Origin: HK-STAS-PATE-42 sp964461505
GTDB lineage: Bacteria > Patescibacteriota > Saccharimonadia > Saccharimonadales > HK-STAS-PATE-42
Reading direction: 5' to 3'
Assembly: GCA_964461505.1 (NCBI GenBank)
Contig: CAYWUW010000010.1
Span: forward strand, 1 to 23,602
DNA length: 23,602 bases
Position 1 is the first letter of the stretch, and each line of letters opens with the position of its first letter. The position numbers and the translations under genes were made by a program. This document shows positions 1-6,993 of the stretch, one piece after another. A model generated the notes under the pieces. The model was not told the DNA's origin and searched no databases. It saw only the letters and a program-made list of their open reading frames with translations.

Positions 1-632
1 GAGAGCCTGCCCCGCATTCATTGCGGGGTGGCCTGAAAGGCCGGAGGGGGCTTTCAGACTCTGTTAAGCTTAGCTCTTTAGAGCTGTCATCTCGAGCCTG
101 CCGAGAGATCTCTCGTGTTTCAGCACAGGTATCTTCTTGTTATTCCCTCAAATAAATTGAGGTAGACTCTTGAACCACCAACTCTGTCATCCCGAACCAT
201 GGCATGTCGCCATGACGTGCTTATTTCAGGATCTAATTAAATAAGAAGCTTTTTCTTATTTGACTGGATTCTTCACATACGTTCAGAATGACAGTGTCAG
301 GAACTTAAGTTTAATTCAGATCTAAGATTCCCGCCTACGCGGGAATGACGGAGGCGGGTGTCGGGGATTACAGTGGCAGGAGCTTAAGCCCGGCCTTCTT
401 ATTGCCTGCCCCGCATTCATTGCGGGGTGGCCTGAAAGGCCGGAGGGGGCTTTTTAGAGTTTTTGTGTCTTAAGTTTAGCCCGATTTATTCGGGCTATCC
501 CTTGTCTACTGCCTACTATAAAAAGTAAGGGATATTCCAGACGAGCTGGAATAAGCTTTGCTCTTCTTGGGCTTCTTATTTTTGGCTAGAAAGAGGATTT
601 GAATGCAACCAAGTAACTTCCGCTAAAAAAGC
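1..632. repeat. Intergenic dispersed-repeat array, left copy
   Basis: No credible gene lies in this 632-bp stretch. It holds a 50-bp unit present twice in direct orientation (5-54 and 404-453). That unit contains two hairpins: CCCCGC/GCGGGG, and GGCCT/AGGCC around GAA. It also holds a 41-bp unit at 194-234, a 32-bp unit at 261-292 (TGGATTCTTCACATACG type) and a TTCCCGC/GCGGGAA hairpin near 325-350. The same units reappear as reverse complements and in mirrored order at 5567-5800, and part of one recurs at 23548-23569. Such GTCATTC-type palindromic units are a common form of bacterial intergenic repeat. Uptake-like motif cores lie at 65, 306 and 471. Confidence 0.8.
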
Positions 633-1856
633 TTAAATTCTCACCGCAAAACTGTTCTTACCTTTTTTAACTAAAGAATTCAGCTTAAGCTTAGCACCCA
701 CATCCAAGATCTTTTCGCCATTAACCTGAACCGAACCTTGCTCAACAGCTCTTTTTGCATCACTCTTGCTAGAAGCAAGCCCAGTTTCAACCAAAAATTC
801 CAACAAATCCTCTTTTTTAGAGCTCGGAACTTCTTCTGCCAGAACCTTAAAATCAGATTCCTTAAGCTTAGAGTTTTCGCCTCCAAACAGAACTTCTGTA
901 ATTCTTTTTGCATTTTCGGCCTCTTGCTCGCCATGAACAATTCTAGTAACTTCATAGGCCAAGAACTTTTGCGCCGCACGTTCCGCCGGATTAGCTTCAA
1001 ACTCCGCCATAAGTTTATCAAACTCACTAGGCTTAATTTCTGTGTAGATTTTAATATAATCACCAACACCTCCATCATCAACATTCAGCCAGAACTGATA
1101 GAACTTAAACACCGAGGTCATCGTAGAATCTAGCCAAATCGCTCCATCTTCGCTCTTACCGAATTTCTTCCCAGTAGATTTATTAACTATTAGCGGGCAA
1201 GACCACACATCAGCCTCGGCCCCTTCTAATTTTCTGATCATTTCTACGCCAGCCAGAGAATTTCCCCACTGATCAGATCCGCAGATTTGCAAACTGACAC
1301 CCTCTGTTCTAAAAAGACGCAAAAAGTCATAACCTTGCACCAAAGAATAACTAAATTCCGCATAACTTAAGCCAGAACCGCCTTCACCAACTCTATTTTT
1401 AACAAAATCTCTATCCAAAAGTTGGCTCATGCTCATTCTTTTGCCAATTATTTGCAAAAACTCAATGTAACCAATACTCTTAAACCAATCATAATTATCA
1501 ACCACCTTAAGCTTAGCGTTAGATTTAGTATTCTGAAAAATCTGTTCATATTGAGCCACAATACCTTTTTTGTTCAACTCAACAGTATCCGCCGAAACCT
1601 CTGGGCGCTCTTCATCATCTTTTGGATCTCCAATTCTTCCGGTTGCCCCACCAATCAACAAAATTGGAACATTTCCATGATCAACAAATCTTCTAACCAT
1701 CATCATTGCTGCTAAATTACCGATGGTTGCAGAAGGCGCACTGTTAGCGTCAACTCCAAAATAAAGAGTTCTCTTCTTTTTATCTAGTTCTTTAATATCT
1801 TTAAACGTAGTTTGGTGAACAAAGCCACGCCACGCTAATTCTTCTGATAAAGTCAT
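633..1856 (-). CDS. tyrS: Tyrosyl-tRNA synthetase
   Basis: This 407-aa class I synthetase charges tRNA-Tyr with tyrosine in the cytoplasm. The Rossmann core carries LIGGATGRIGDP (residues 67-78), the tyrosine-site GSDQWGN (193-199) and a KMSKS-type loop KFGKS (231-235). A C-terminal S4 RNA-binding domain occupies about 345-405, and the length is normal for the family. The HIGH signature reads ATIGN (43-47): the first histidine, catalytic in well-studied TyrRS, appears replaced by Thr44, although the flanking residues align well. The start at 1856 is supported by an AAGGAA element 9-14 bases upstream. The gene is the last of a minus-strand run, separated from its neighbour by about 150 bp. It contains three uptake-like motif cores (686, 863, 1508) encoding KL-type dipeptides, and a fourth (1870) lies just upstream of the start. 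Confidence 0.96.
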   Translation of the reverse strand: MTLSEELAWRGFVHQTTFKDIKELDKKKRTLYFGVDANSAPSATIGNLAAMMMVRRFVDHGNVPILLIGGATGRIGDPKDDEERPEVSADTVELNKKGIVAQYEQIFQNTKSNAKLKVVDNYDWFKSIGYIEFLQIIGKRMSMSQLLDRDFVKNRVGEGGSGLSYAEFSYSLVQGYDFLRLFRTEGVSLQICGSDQWGNSLAGVEMIRKLEGAEADVWSCPLIVNKSTGKKFGKSEDGAIWLDSTMTSVFKFYQFWLNVDDGGVGDYIKIYTEIKPSEFDKLMAEFEANPAERAAQKFLAYEVTRIVHGEQEAENAKRITEVLFGGENSKLKESDFKVLAEEVPSSKKEDLLEFLVETGLASSKSDAKRAVEQGSVQVNGEKILDVGAKLKLNSLVKKGKNSFAVRI

Positions 1857-2009
1857 AATATTTTTTCCTTAAACTTAACTTCTAAAAAACTTATTTTTCT
1901 CTAAAACGAGAATGTCAAAACACTAACCCCAAACGGGGTAATACAATTTCTGATAACTTAAGCTTAAGGTTTGCATTTTTCTAAATCTAGATTATATCAC
2001 TCCAAAAAA

Positions 2010-2423
2010 TTATTCTTGAGTTATCGGCTGATCTAAATAACCCTGCAAAACTTTATAATCGCTTAAAGCTTCATCTTTAAAGTTGCCATAAATATCCAAA
2101 CCCGTAAGCTGACCCTGTAGCTTTTGGAGCTCTAACTTTACGTCATCACTCGTAATTTCGCCGGATAAACTTTTATCCTGATCTGCCCTAAAATCTTCTG
2201 GAAGATTTCTGCGCCCAGGCCGCACTAAATCATATTTACTTCGTGGGTCGCTGTAAAACATCCAACTCGCAATTACCACCAAAAAAATGCTAAACAGACA
2301 AGAAACCAGAATTAAGCGCCGCAAAGTTAAAGTGTGCAAATCGTGCGCATGGCGCTTAATGCCAGTTATTTTGGCAAACTGATGCAAAAAAGATCTGACC
2401 TTTTTTACCATTTGTTTTACCAT
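2010..2423 (-). CDS. Small single-pass membrane protein, unknown function
   Basis: The 137-aa product has a basic N-terminal segment (about 1-36), one hydrophobic helix (about 36-57, RLILVSCLFSIFLVVIASWMFY) and a charged tail of about 80 residues likely facing outside. I recognise no family. Its ATG overlaps the TGG-TAA end of the upstream gene by 7 nt. An AGGAGG sequence inside that gene's last codons sits 5 bases before the ATG, so the two are almost certainly translationally coupled. Pairing with an exported coiled-coil protein and a DUF4352-like membrane protein suggests one envelope operon, but the role cannot be assigned. Confidence 0.8.
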   Translation of the reverse strand: MVKQMVKKVRSFLHQFAKITGIKRHAHDLHTLTLRRLILVSCLFSIFLVVIASWMFYSDPRSKYDLVRPGRRNLPEDFRADQDKSLSGEITSDDVKLELQKLQGQLTGLDIYGNFKDEALSDYKVLQGYLDQPITQE

Positions 2424-2950
2424 TTGGCCTCCTCTTGCGCCAGCAAATTACTTAAGTTTAGATTAAAGTTGTCAGAGGCCAAAGCCACGCCACTCCGCAA
2501 ACCGCGTACATTTTGCAACTGGTTCCAAAAAGCCTCCGGCTGATTTACGCAATCAATATTATTTAGTTTTTGAAAAGCTCCATCATAAACTTCGAAATCA
2601 GTTTTAAACTGATCTAACTGTTTTTTAAGATTAGTCACACCAGATTTAAGTTCATCAGAACTAACATTAAGCTTAGCGTAGCTCTGCCCGGTGCTTTCTA
2701 GTTGCCTTAAGATGTATTCCCAGCCGCGAACCTTGTTCTGCCTTGCTGCAAGCTCGTTAATTCTGGCCGTTTGCGTTAAATAATCTTTAATCAAATCACA
2801 TCTTCCTACAATTTTTTGGGCAATATCAGAATTATAACCACTGCCACTTACCGCATCTATTGCCAAGCCAGAACTCGGCCACGCCAAGCCCACCAAACCT
2901 ACCATCAGTAGTACCAAAAACAGAGTTTGCCTTACGCGGTTTATAAACAT
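2417..2950 (-). CDS. Secreted coiled-coil-like protein, unknown function
   Basis: The 177-aa product starts with a clear signal peptide: basic MFINRVR, a hydrophobic stretch (about 9-25), and probable cleavage after SSGLA near residue 30. The mature part is mostly helical and Gln/Asn/Leu-rich, with long amphipathic stretches (about 55-135) that could form a coiled coil. It has two cysteines, C51 and one near residue 134, that could pair outside the cell. No catalytic motif is visible. It lies 2 bp downstream of the DUF4352-like gene and overlaps the next gene by 7 nt, forming a tight three-gene operon. I infer an envelope or surface-assembly role from location and context only. Confidence 0.8.
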   Translation of the reverse strand: MFINRVRQTLFLVLLMVGLVGLAWPSSGLAIDAVSGSGYNSDIAQKIVGRCDLIKDYLTQTARINELAARQNKVRGWEYILRQLESTGQSYAKLNVSSDELKSGVTNLKKQLDQFKTDFEVYDGAFQKLNNIDCVNQPEAFWNQLQNVRGLRSGVALASDNFNLNLSNLLAQEEAKW

Positions 2951-2952
2951 CT

Positions 2953-3771
2953 TTACGGAAGTTGAATTACTAAACTTAACACTGGGTTTTTTTCTTCACC
3001 CTTATTTTCTCGAGCCTTCTTCTGCTCAAAAGTTTGAGTTTTTACAATATTAAAGTGGCTGCCTCGTTTTATTCTAAAATGTAAAGATATATTTTGAGTT
3101 TGCCCCGCGCCCAAGTTCTGCCCATCTTTTGGAGAATAAACATCTTCACTAATTCGTTCGGGCAGTTTTTTAACACCATCATCGCTTAAAGAATACAAAG
3201 CCAAATCGTTATAACCAATTGCCATTGTTTTGCCGGTCGCATTTCCAACCACAAAGTTAACTCTAACTAACTCATCGCCACTTTCTGCAATTTTTTTGTA
3301 AGTGAATTCTGAGGCCGGCCGATAATCTCTATCTACGCTAACCGCCATAACTGTAAATCCATTTTGCCAAGCAACTTGTTGATTTAGCCCAGCCATATCT
3401 GCTTTTGAAACCATCAATTCTGGCAAAGCGTAGCTTAAGTTTAAGGTTGTTGGCGAACTAAAATTACCATTTGGAGATTGCAAATAACCAGCACTGTTAT
3501 TATTTGTTGCACGATCTTCTCCGCTAGAATCCTCCGTCAAAGTTGTAATCTGCTTTTTCCCGCCTCCGCCGCTTAGTGCCACAAGCCCTGCCACCGCTAA
3601 AACTAACATCAAAACCAATATCGCTAAACTAAACTTAAGTTTAGTTGGGTTAGAAAGCGAACTTTTAGCTTGCCCTGTTGCCAAAATAACCGGAGCCTCT
3701 CCCTCTTTGCCGGCAGCTCCATTTTTAGAGTTTTGCCCTGTATTTTTTAGATCTTTTTTGTCTTCTGCCAT
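2953..3771 (-). CDS. Membrane-anchored DUF4352-like extracellular protein
   Basis: I place the start at 3771 (MAEDKKDLKN). The reading frame is open further upstream, but that would run over the divergent pilin start. The 272-aa product has a hydrophilic N-terminal segment of about 45 residues, one TM helix (KFSLAILVLMLVLAVAGLVAL) and a Ser/Asn-rich linker. The extracellular domain has a pattern like the immunoglobulin-like DUF4352 family: GDELVRVNFVVGNATGK, then a D-x-ALYSL strand and a late SLHFRI strand. Such domains are usually cell-surface lipoproteins or pilus- and secretion-associated proteins of unclear function. The gene is divergent from a pilin gene, with 70 bp between starts. It contains a perfect 16-bp palindrome made of two opposed uptake-like motifs at 3629-3644. 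Family assignment is moderate. Confidence 0.75.
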   Translation of the reverse strand: MAEDKKDLKNTGQNSKNGAAGKEGEAPVILATGQAKSSLSNPTKLKFSLAILVLMLVLAVAGLVALSGGGGKKQITTLTEDSSGEDRATNNNSAGYLQSPNGNFSSPTTLNLSYALPELMVSKADMAGLNQQVAWQNGFTVMAVSVDRDYRPASEFTYKKIAESGDELVRVNFVVGNATGKTMAIGYNDLALYSLSDDGVKKLPERISEDVYSPKDGQNLGAGQTQNISLHFRIKRGSHFNIVKTQTFEQKKARENKGEEKNPVLSLVIQLP

Positions 3772-3841
3772 ATCAAATCTAGTTATCAACCTTAAGTTTA
3801 GCAAAATCTGCTTTGTTATACTAAAAATAAGCACTAAAATT

Positions 3842-4390
3842 ATGCCAAACTCCAAACCAAAAAAAGATTTTCGCGGATTAACCATTTTTGAACTAAGCTT
3901 AATTATCTTAGTTATTGGTTCTGTTTTTTACTGGGCTTTTGCTAACAAAAGAAACCTTCAAAATAATATTCAAGATGAAATTCGTAAAGCCAGAGTTGTT
4001 GCCGCCAAAGAATATCTAAGAAGTTACATCCTGCAAAATAACAGTTTTCCAACCACAGAATCTTTTCTAGATGAAAAAACCAGAGCCGACATTTTTTCTG
4101 ATTTAATTTCAGATGAAGGCCAAGATGCTCTTAAAGATCCAAAAGATAAAGATCAACTAATAGATTACAGCGCAGAACCATTAGATTGCGCACCAGATAC
4201 CGATAACCCCTGCACCAGAGCTTCACTAAGCTTAATTTTAAGCAATGGTGATGAGTTTATACGTTTTGCAATCAAACCCGGAACAGAACTTGAACAGCTC
4301 CAAACTCTAAATCAAGAAGAACAAGATGGCCAAACTCTAAATCAAGAAGAACAACAACTGCTTAAAGAACTAGAAAGCCTAGGCGAATAA
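3842..4390 (+). CDS. Type IV pilin-like (pseudopilin) protein
   Basis: I place the start at 3842 (MPNSKPKKDFRG); the open frame continues upstream only over the divergent gene. The 182-aa product has a short basic leader ending in Gly, then LTIFELSLIILVIGS with Glu at +5. This is the hallmark of a type IV prepilin processed by a PilD/ComC-like peptidase. The rest of the hydrophobic N-terminal helix (to about 30) and an amphipathic helix follow, then a small globular domain with a cysteine pair (DCAPDTDNPC). The C-terminus carries a tandem repeat of TLNQEEQ, encoded by a direct DNA repeat near 4299 and 4329. Family members build pili for twitching, attachment or DNA uptake. The stop is one base before the ruvB start, so they are probably co-transcribed. 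No SD is seen. Confidence 0.85.
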   Translation: MPNSKPKKDFRGLTIFELSLIILVIGSVFYWAFANKRNLQNNIQDEIRKARVVAAKEYLRSYILQNNSFPTTESFLDEKTRADIFSDLISDEGQDALKDPKDKDQLIDYSAEPLDCAPDTDNPCTRASLSLILSNGDEFIRFAIKPGTELEQLQTLNQEEQDGQTLNQEEQQLLKELESLGE

Positions 4391-4391
4391 A

Positions 4392-5468
4392 ATGGCCATC
4401 GATAGATTGATAGATCCTGCCAAGCAATCAGATTCAAAGCAAAATCCAGATCTAAATTCAGATTCTGGTGCAGATTTAGATTCAAATTTAGATTCAAGTT
4501 CCACAAAAAAACCAGAACAGCCCAAGCCAGAACTCAACCTTCGCCCAACCAACTTTAAAGAATACATCGGCCAAGCTAAACTTAAGCGTAATTTAGAACT
4601 TGCCATCCGCGCCGCCAAAAAAAGAGGCGAAACCATCGATCACCTTTTGCTTTACGGCCCACCCGGTTTGGGCAAAACCACCATGGCCGGAGTTGTTGCC
4701 AAAGAACTCGGCGCCAATTTGCACATTACCGCTGGCCCGGCCATCGAACGTGGCGGAGATCTTGCCAGCTTGCTTACCAAACTCCAGCCCGGCGATATTC
4801 TTTTTATAGATGAAATCCACCGCTTAAGTTCTGCCATAGAAGAGGTTTTATATTCCGCTATGGAAGATTATGGTTTAGATATTATTTTAGGCAAAGGCCC
4901 AAGTGCAAAATCTTTAAGAATCGAACTGCCTAGATTTACTTTAATTGGGGCCACTACCAAAACCGGTTCTCTCGCCGCGCCACTTAGAGATCGCTTTGGC
5001 CACGTTCACCAACTAGATTTTTACCAAACCGAAGAAATCGCCCAAATCTTAAAAAACAATTCCCAAACTTTAGGCTTAAGCTTAGATGAAGATGCCGCAT
5101 TAGAGGTTGCCAAACGCTCACGCTTAACTCCTAGAATTGCTAACCGCATTCTAAAAAGAGTTCGAGATTACGCCGAAGTTCACGCCAACCCTAACAAAAT
5201 AGATTTACAAACCGCTCTCGATGCTCTACAAATGCTAGAAATCGACGAACACGGCCTCGATTCATCCGACAGGAGATTACTCCAAATCATGATAGAAAAG
5301 TTTTCTGGCGGCCCAGTTGGCCTAGAAACTTTAGCTCACGCCAGCGCCGAAGAAAAGGGAACTATAGAAGATTACTACGAACCATACTTAATGCGACTAG
5401 GCTTAATAGAAAGAACTCCCCGCGGCCGCAAAACAACCCCCAAAGCCAAAACCATCAACCTCCAATAA
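4392..5468 (+). CDS. ruvB: Holliday junction branch migration helicase RuvB
   Basis: RuvB is the AAA+ motor that, with RuvA, drives branch migration of Holliday junctions. The 358-aa product has Walker A GPPGLGKT (89-96), Walker B/DEIH (140-143), the sensor region GATTKTGSL (186-193) with an arginine-finger region PLRDRFG, and the C-terminal winged-helix segment (about 275-350, with GGPVGLETLA and GRKTTPKA). The first about 45 residues are an unusual acidic Asp/Ser/Asn-rich extension before the canonical LRP-x-x-F-x-E-Y-I-G-Q start of the domain; it could be a linker or an overcalled start. No in-frame ATG nearer the domain is evident. The gene follows the pilin gene by 1 nt with no SD, suggesting coupling. 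A motif core at 5077 encodes LSL. Confidence 0.97.
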   Translation: MAIDRLIDPAKQSDSKQNPDLNSDSGADLDSNLDSSSTKKPEQPKPELNLRPTNFKEYIGQAKLKRNLELAIRAAKKRGETIDHLLLYGPPGLGKTTMAGVVAKELGANLHITAGPAIERGGDLASLLTKLQPGDILFIDEIHRLSSAIEEVLYSAMEDYGLDIILGKGPSAKSLRIELPRFTLIGATTKTGSLAAPLRDRFGHVHQLDFYQTEEIAQILKNNSQTLGLSLDEDAALEVAKRSRLTPRIANRILKRVRDYAEVHANPNKIDLQTALDALQMLEIDEHGLDSSDRRLLQIMIEKFSGGPVGLETLAHASAEEKGTIEDYYEPYLMRLGLIERTPRGRKTTPKAKTINLQ

Positions 5469-5903
5469 CCCCCACCTCCGCACCTGCCACTGTCATCCCC
5501 ACACCTTCTACCGCCCCCACTTGATCCACCTCCGTCATCCCCACGTCTACTTCCGTCATTCCCGCGACTTGCCCTGCGTAGCCAGTATGGCGAAGTAGGG
5601 AGGCGGGAATCTTAGATCTAAATTAAGTTTAATTTCCCGCCTCCGTCATTCTGAACGTATGTGAAGAATCCAGTCAAAAATAAAATCCTTATTTACTTAG
5701 ATCCTGAAACAAGCACGTCATGGCGACATGCCATGGTTCAGGGCGACAAAAGGCGCGATTACGAAGGCTTAAAAAGTCCCCTCCGGCCTTTCAGGCCACC
5801 TCCCCCAAGGGGAGGAATAAGAAGGCTAAGCTTAACTTCCCGTCGCTGTCATCCCGACGCAGGCCGCAGGATCCATGCTACGCATAAAAACAAAAGACTA
5901 AAC
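5469..5903. repeat. Intergenic dispersed-repeat array, right (mirrored) copy
   Basis: No supported gene lies in this 435-bp stretch. Units identical or nearly identical to the left array occur inverted and in reverse order. These are the TTCCCGC hairpin unit (about 5567-5612), a motif core (5624-5631), the 32-bp unit (5645-5676, exact reverse complement of 261-292), the 41-bp unit (5699-5739, reverse complement of 194-234 with one mismatch) and a 23-bp part of the 50-bp unit (5778-5800). The start of the region (5469-5560) is C-rich with repeated GTCATCCC-type pieces. Two further motif cores lie at 5827 and 5899. The convergent ends of ruvB and the nuclease gene border it. Confidence 0.8.
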
Positions 5904-6461
5904 TTAATGCACAACCTCTGGATAACCCTTAGATCTATCAATCCCACAAACCGCCCACAAACCTTTTTTGCCAGATTCCGCCTCCGCCATTAAGCTTAAG
6001 TAACTCTCTTTTTTAGTGTAGCTGAACCCATCTACCGCAAAACCATAGCCTTCCGAAACCAGAGTTTCATCTAAGCTTAAGTTTTGATAGTTATAAACAT
6101 AGCGCAGTAATCTTCCGTATTTATCTCTGTTAGAACCCTTTTCATCAGCCACTAATTTAACTCGTTTTCCATCAATTGCGGCCTCTGTATAAGCTTTAGC
6201 TTTATCTGCGTAACATTCGCTAACCTCACTAGAATTATGCGCAATTTCTGGTGTGTCAACTCCAATAAAACGGATCTTTTCTTTTTTGCCCTCCATATCC
6301 ACCGTAATTGTATCTCCATCGGCAATGCTTAAAACTTCGTAATAGCCGGGCTGCACGGCATCTGTAGATTTCTTCTCGCCCAGCTGTAAATAAAGCCCAA
6401 TTAAGCTTAAGATAATCGCAACAATCAATTTAGCAAGCTTCTTCTGATTACGTTTTGTCAT
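5904..6461 (-). CDS. Secreted or membrane-anchored thermonuclease (SNase family)
   Basis: I place the start at 6461 (MTKRNQKKLAKL), because the upstream in-frame ATGs run into the tmRNA promoter region. The 185-aa product has a basic N-terminus and a hydrophobic helix (about 12-25), acting as signal peptide or anchor. The staphylococcal-nuclease fold follows: VLSIADGDTITV, RFIGVDTPEI (the R and D of the active site), DKYGRLLRYVY (second active-site Arg) and SLDETLVSEGYG, then a late A-x-x-G-K-KGLWAVC. The family cuts DNA and RNA using calcium. An extracellular nuclease would let a host-dependent or transforming bacterium process environmental DNA; that is inference. It is divergent from ssrA, with 93 bp between. 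Three motif cores (5991, 6072, 6402) lie in the gene and a palindromic pair just upstream. Confidence 0.9.
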   Translation of the reverse strand: MTKRNQKKLAKLIVAIILSLIGLYLQLGEKKSTDAVQPGYYEVLSIADGDTITVDMEGKKEKIRFIGVDTPEIAHNSSEVSECYADKAKAYTEAAIDGKRVKLVADEKGSNRDKYGRLLRYVYNYQNLSLDETLVSEGYGFAVDGFSYTKKESYLSLMAEAESGKKGLWAVCGIDRSKGYPEVVH

Positions 6462-6484
6462 TTTTCTGGAATATACGTAAAGTT

Positions 6485-6500
6485 CTAAACTTAAGTTTAG
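6485..6500. repeat. 16-bp perfect palindrome of two opposed uptake-like motifs
   Basis: CTAAACTTAAGTTTAG reads identically on both strands and fuses two copies of the CTAARCTTAAG motif tail to tail. An identical palindrome lies at 3629-3644 inside a coding region. This one sits in the nuclease/tmRNA divergent intergenic region. It may be two uptake motifs or a dyad operator. Confidence 0.7.
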
Positions 6501-6513
6501 CATAAGCAAGATA

Positions 6514-6543
6514 TTTACAAAACAGTCTCTATTATGCTAAACT
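6514..6543 (+). promoter_or_regulatory. Candidate promoter of ssrA
   Basis: TTTACA at 6514-6519 and TAAACT at 6538-6543 are separated by 18 bp and end 11 bp before the first base of the mature tmRNA. The -10 lies inside an uptake-like motif core (6538-6545). The elements are imperfect. Confidence 0.35.
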
Positions 6544-6554
6544 TAATTTTGAAT

Positions 6555-6993
6555 GGGGCTGAAGCATTTAGCACTTTAGACGGATAGAACCTTAACAGAT
6601 TAGTTGTACGCATGTAGGTTGAGTAATCTTTAAAAGCTCATTTATAACTGCAGAAAAAACTACAGTTCGCGAAAAGCTAGCTGCTATTAAGGCAAAATAT
6701 GCCCCACAAGCAGAACTAGCCTACGCAACAGCTGCCTAAATTTTAGGTAGCCACTTACTTCTTTATTGCCAGAATTATTAGAAGATCAAGTGTCATAAAC
6801 CTCTGGCTAAGCTTAAAATTAGAGTAGTTACTTCTACATCTTAAGTCTAAAATTCAAAAGTACCACCAAAGCTTAATTTTTCTTGTTCTTTGATTTAAGC
6901 TTAGGCGTAAAAACCCAAGAACAATAAACATGTTGAACAGCCACTAATCAGTTAACTAATCGGACGTGGGTGCAATCCCCACCAGCTCCACCA
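6555..6993 (+). ncRNA. ssrA: Transfer-messenger RNA (tmRNA)
   Basis: tmRNA rescues stalled ribosomes and tags their products for proteolysis. The 5' end GGGGCTG pairs with CAGCTCC before the encoded 3' ACCA, giving a seven-pair acceptor stem with one G-U. The T-arm is GTGGG-TGCAATC-CCCAC. A tag frame starting at an Ala resume codon near 6650 runs to TAA at 6737-6739. It begins AEKTTVREKLAAIK and ends LAYATAA, which fits the alanine-rich, hydrophobic degradation signal, but at about 29 residues it is long for a tag. The RNA is about 439 nt. Its last 88 bases are the attL repeat, so the 3' end is contributed by the integrated element. Two uptake-like motif cores (6808, 6896) lie within the non-coding part. 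Confidence 0.92.
6906..6993. repeat. attL, functional 3' end of ssrA
   Basis: This is the left copy of the 88-bp repeat. It completes the tmRNA and keeps U at the first T-loop position (T6971; loop TGCAATC). On the minus strand it encodes the last 11 residues and the stop of the recombinase. Confidence 0.88.

Noticed and set aside
1..600. CRISPR array
   Set aside because: The repeats are few, of different lengths, unevenly spaced and hairpin-rich with no cas genes.
5661..5993. 110-codon plus-strand frame
   Set aside because: It runs through the dispersed repeats and the antisense of the nuclease 3' end; its sequence is Arg/Pro-rich with no protein character.
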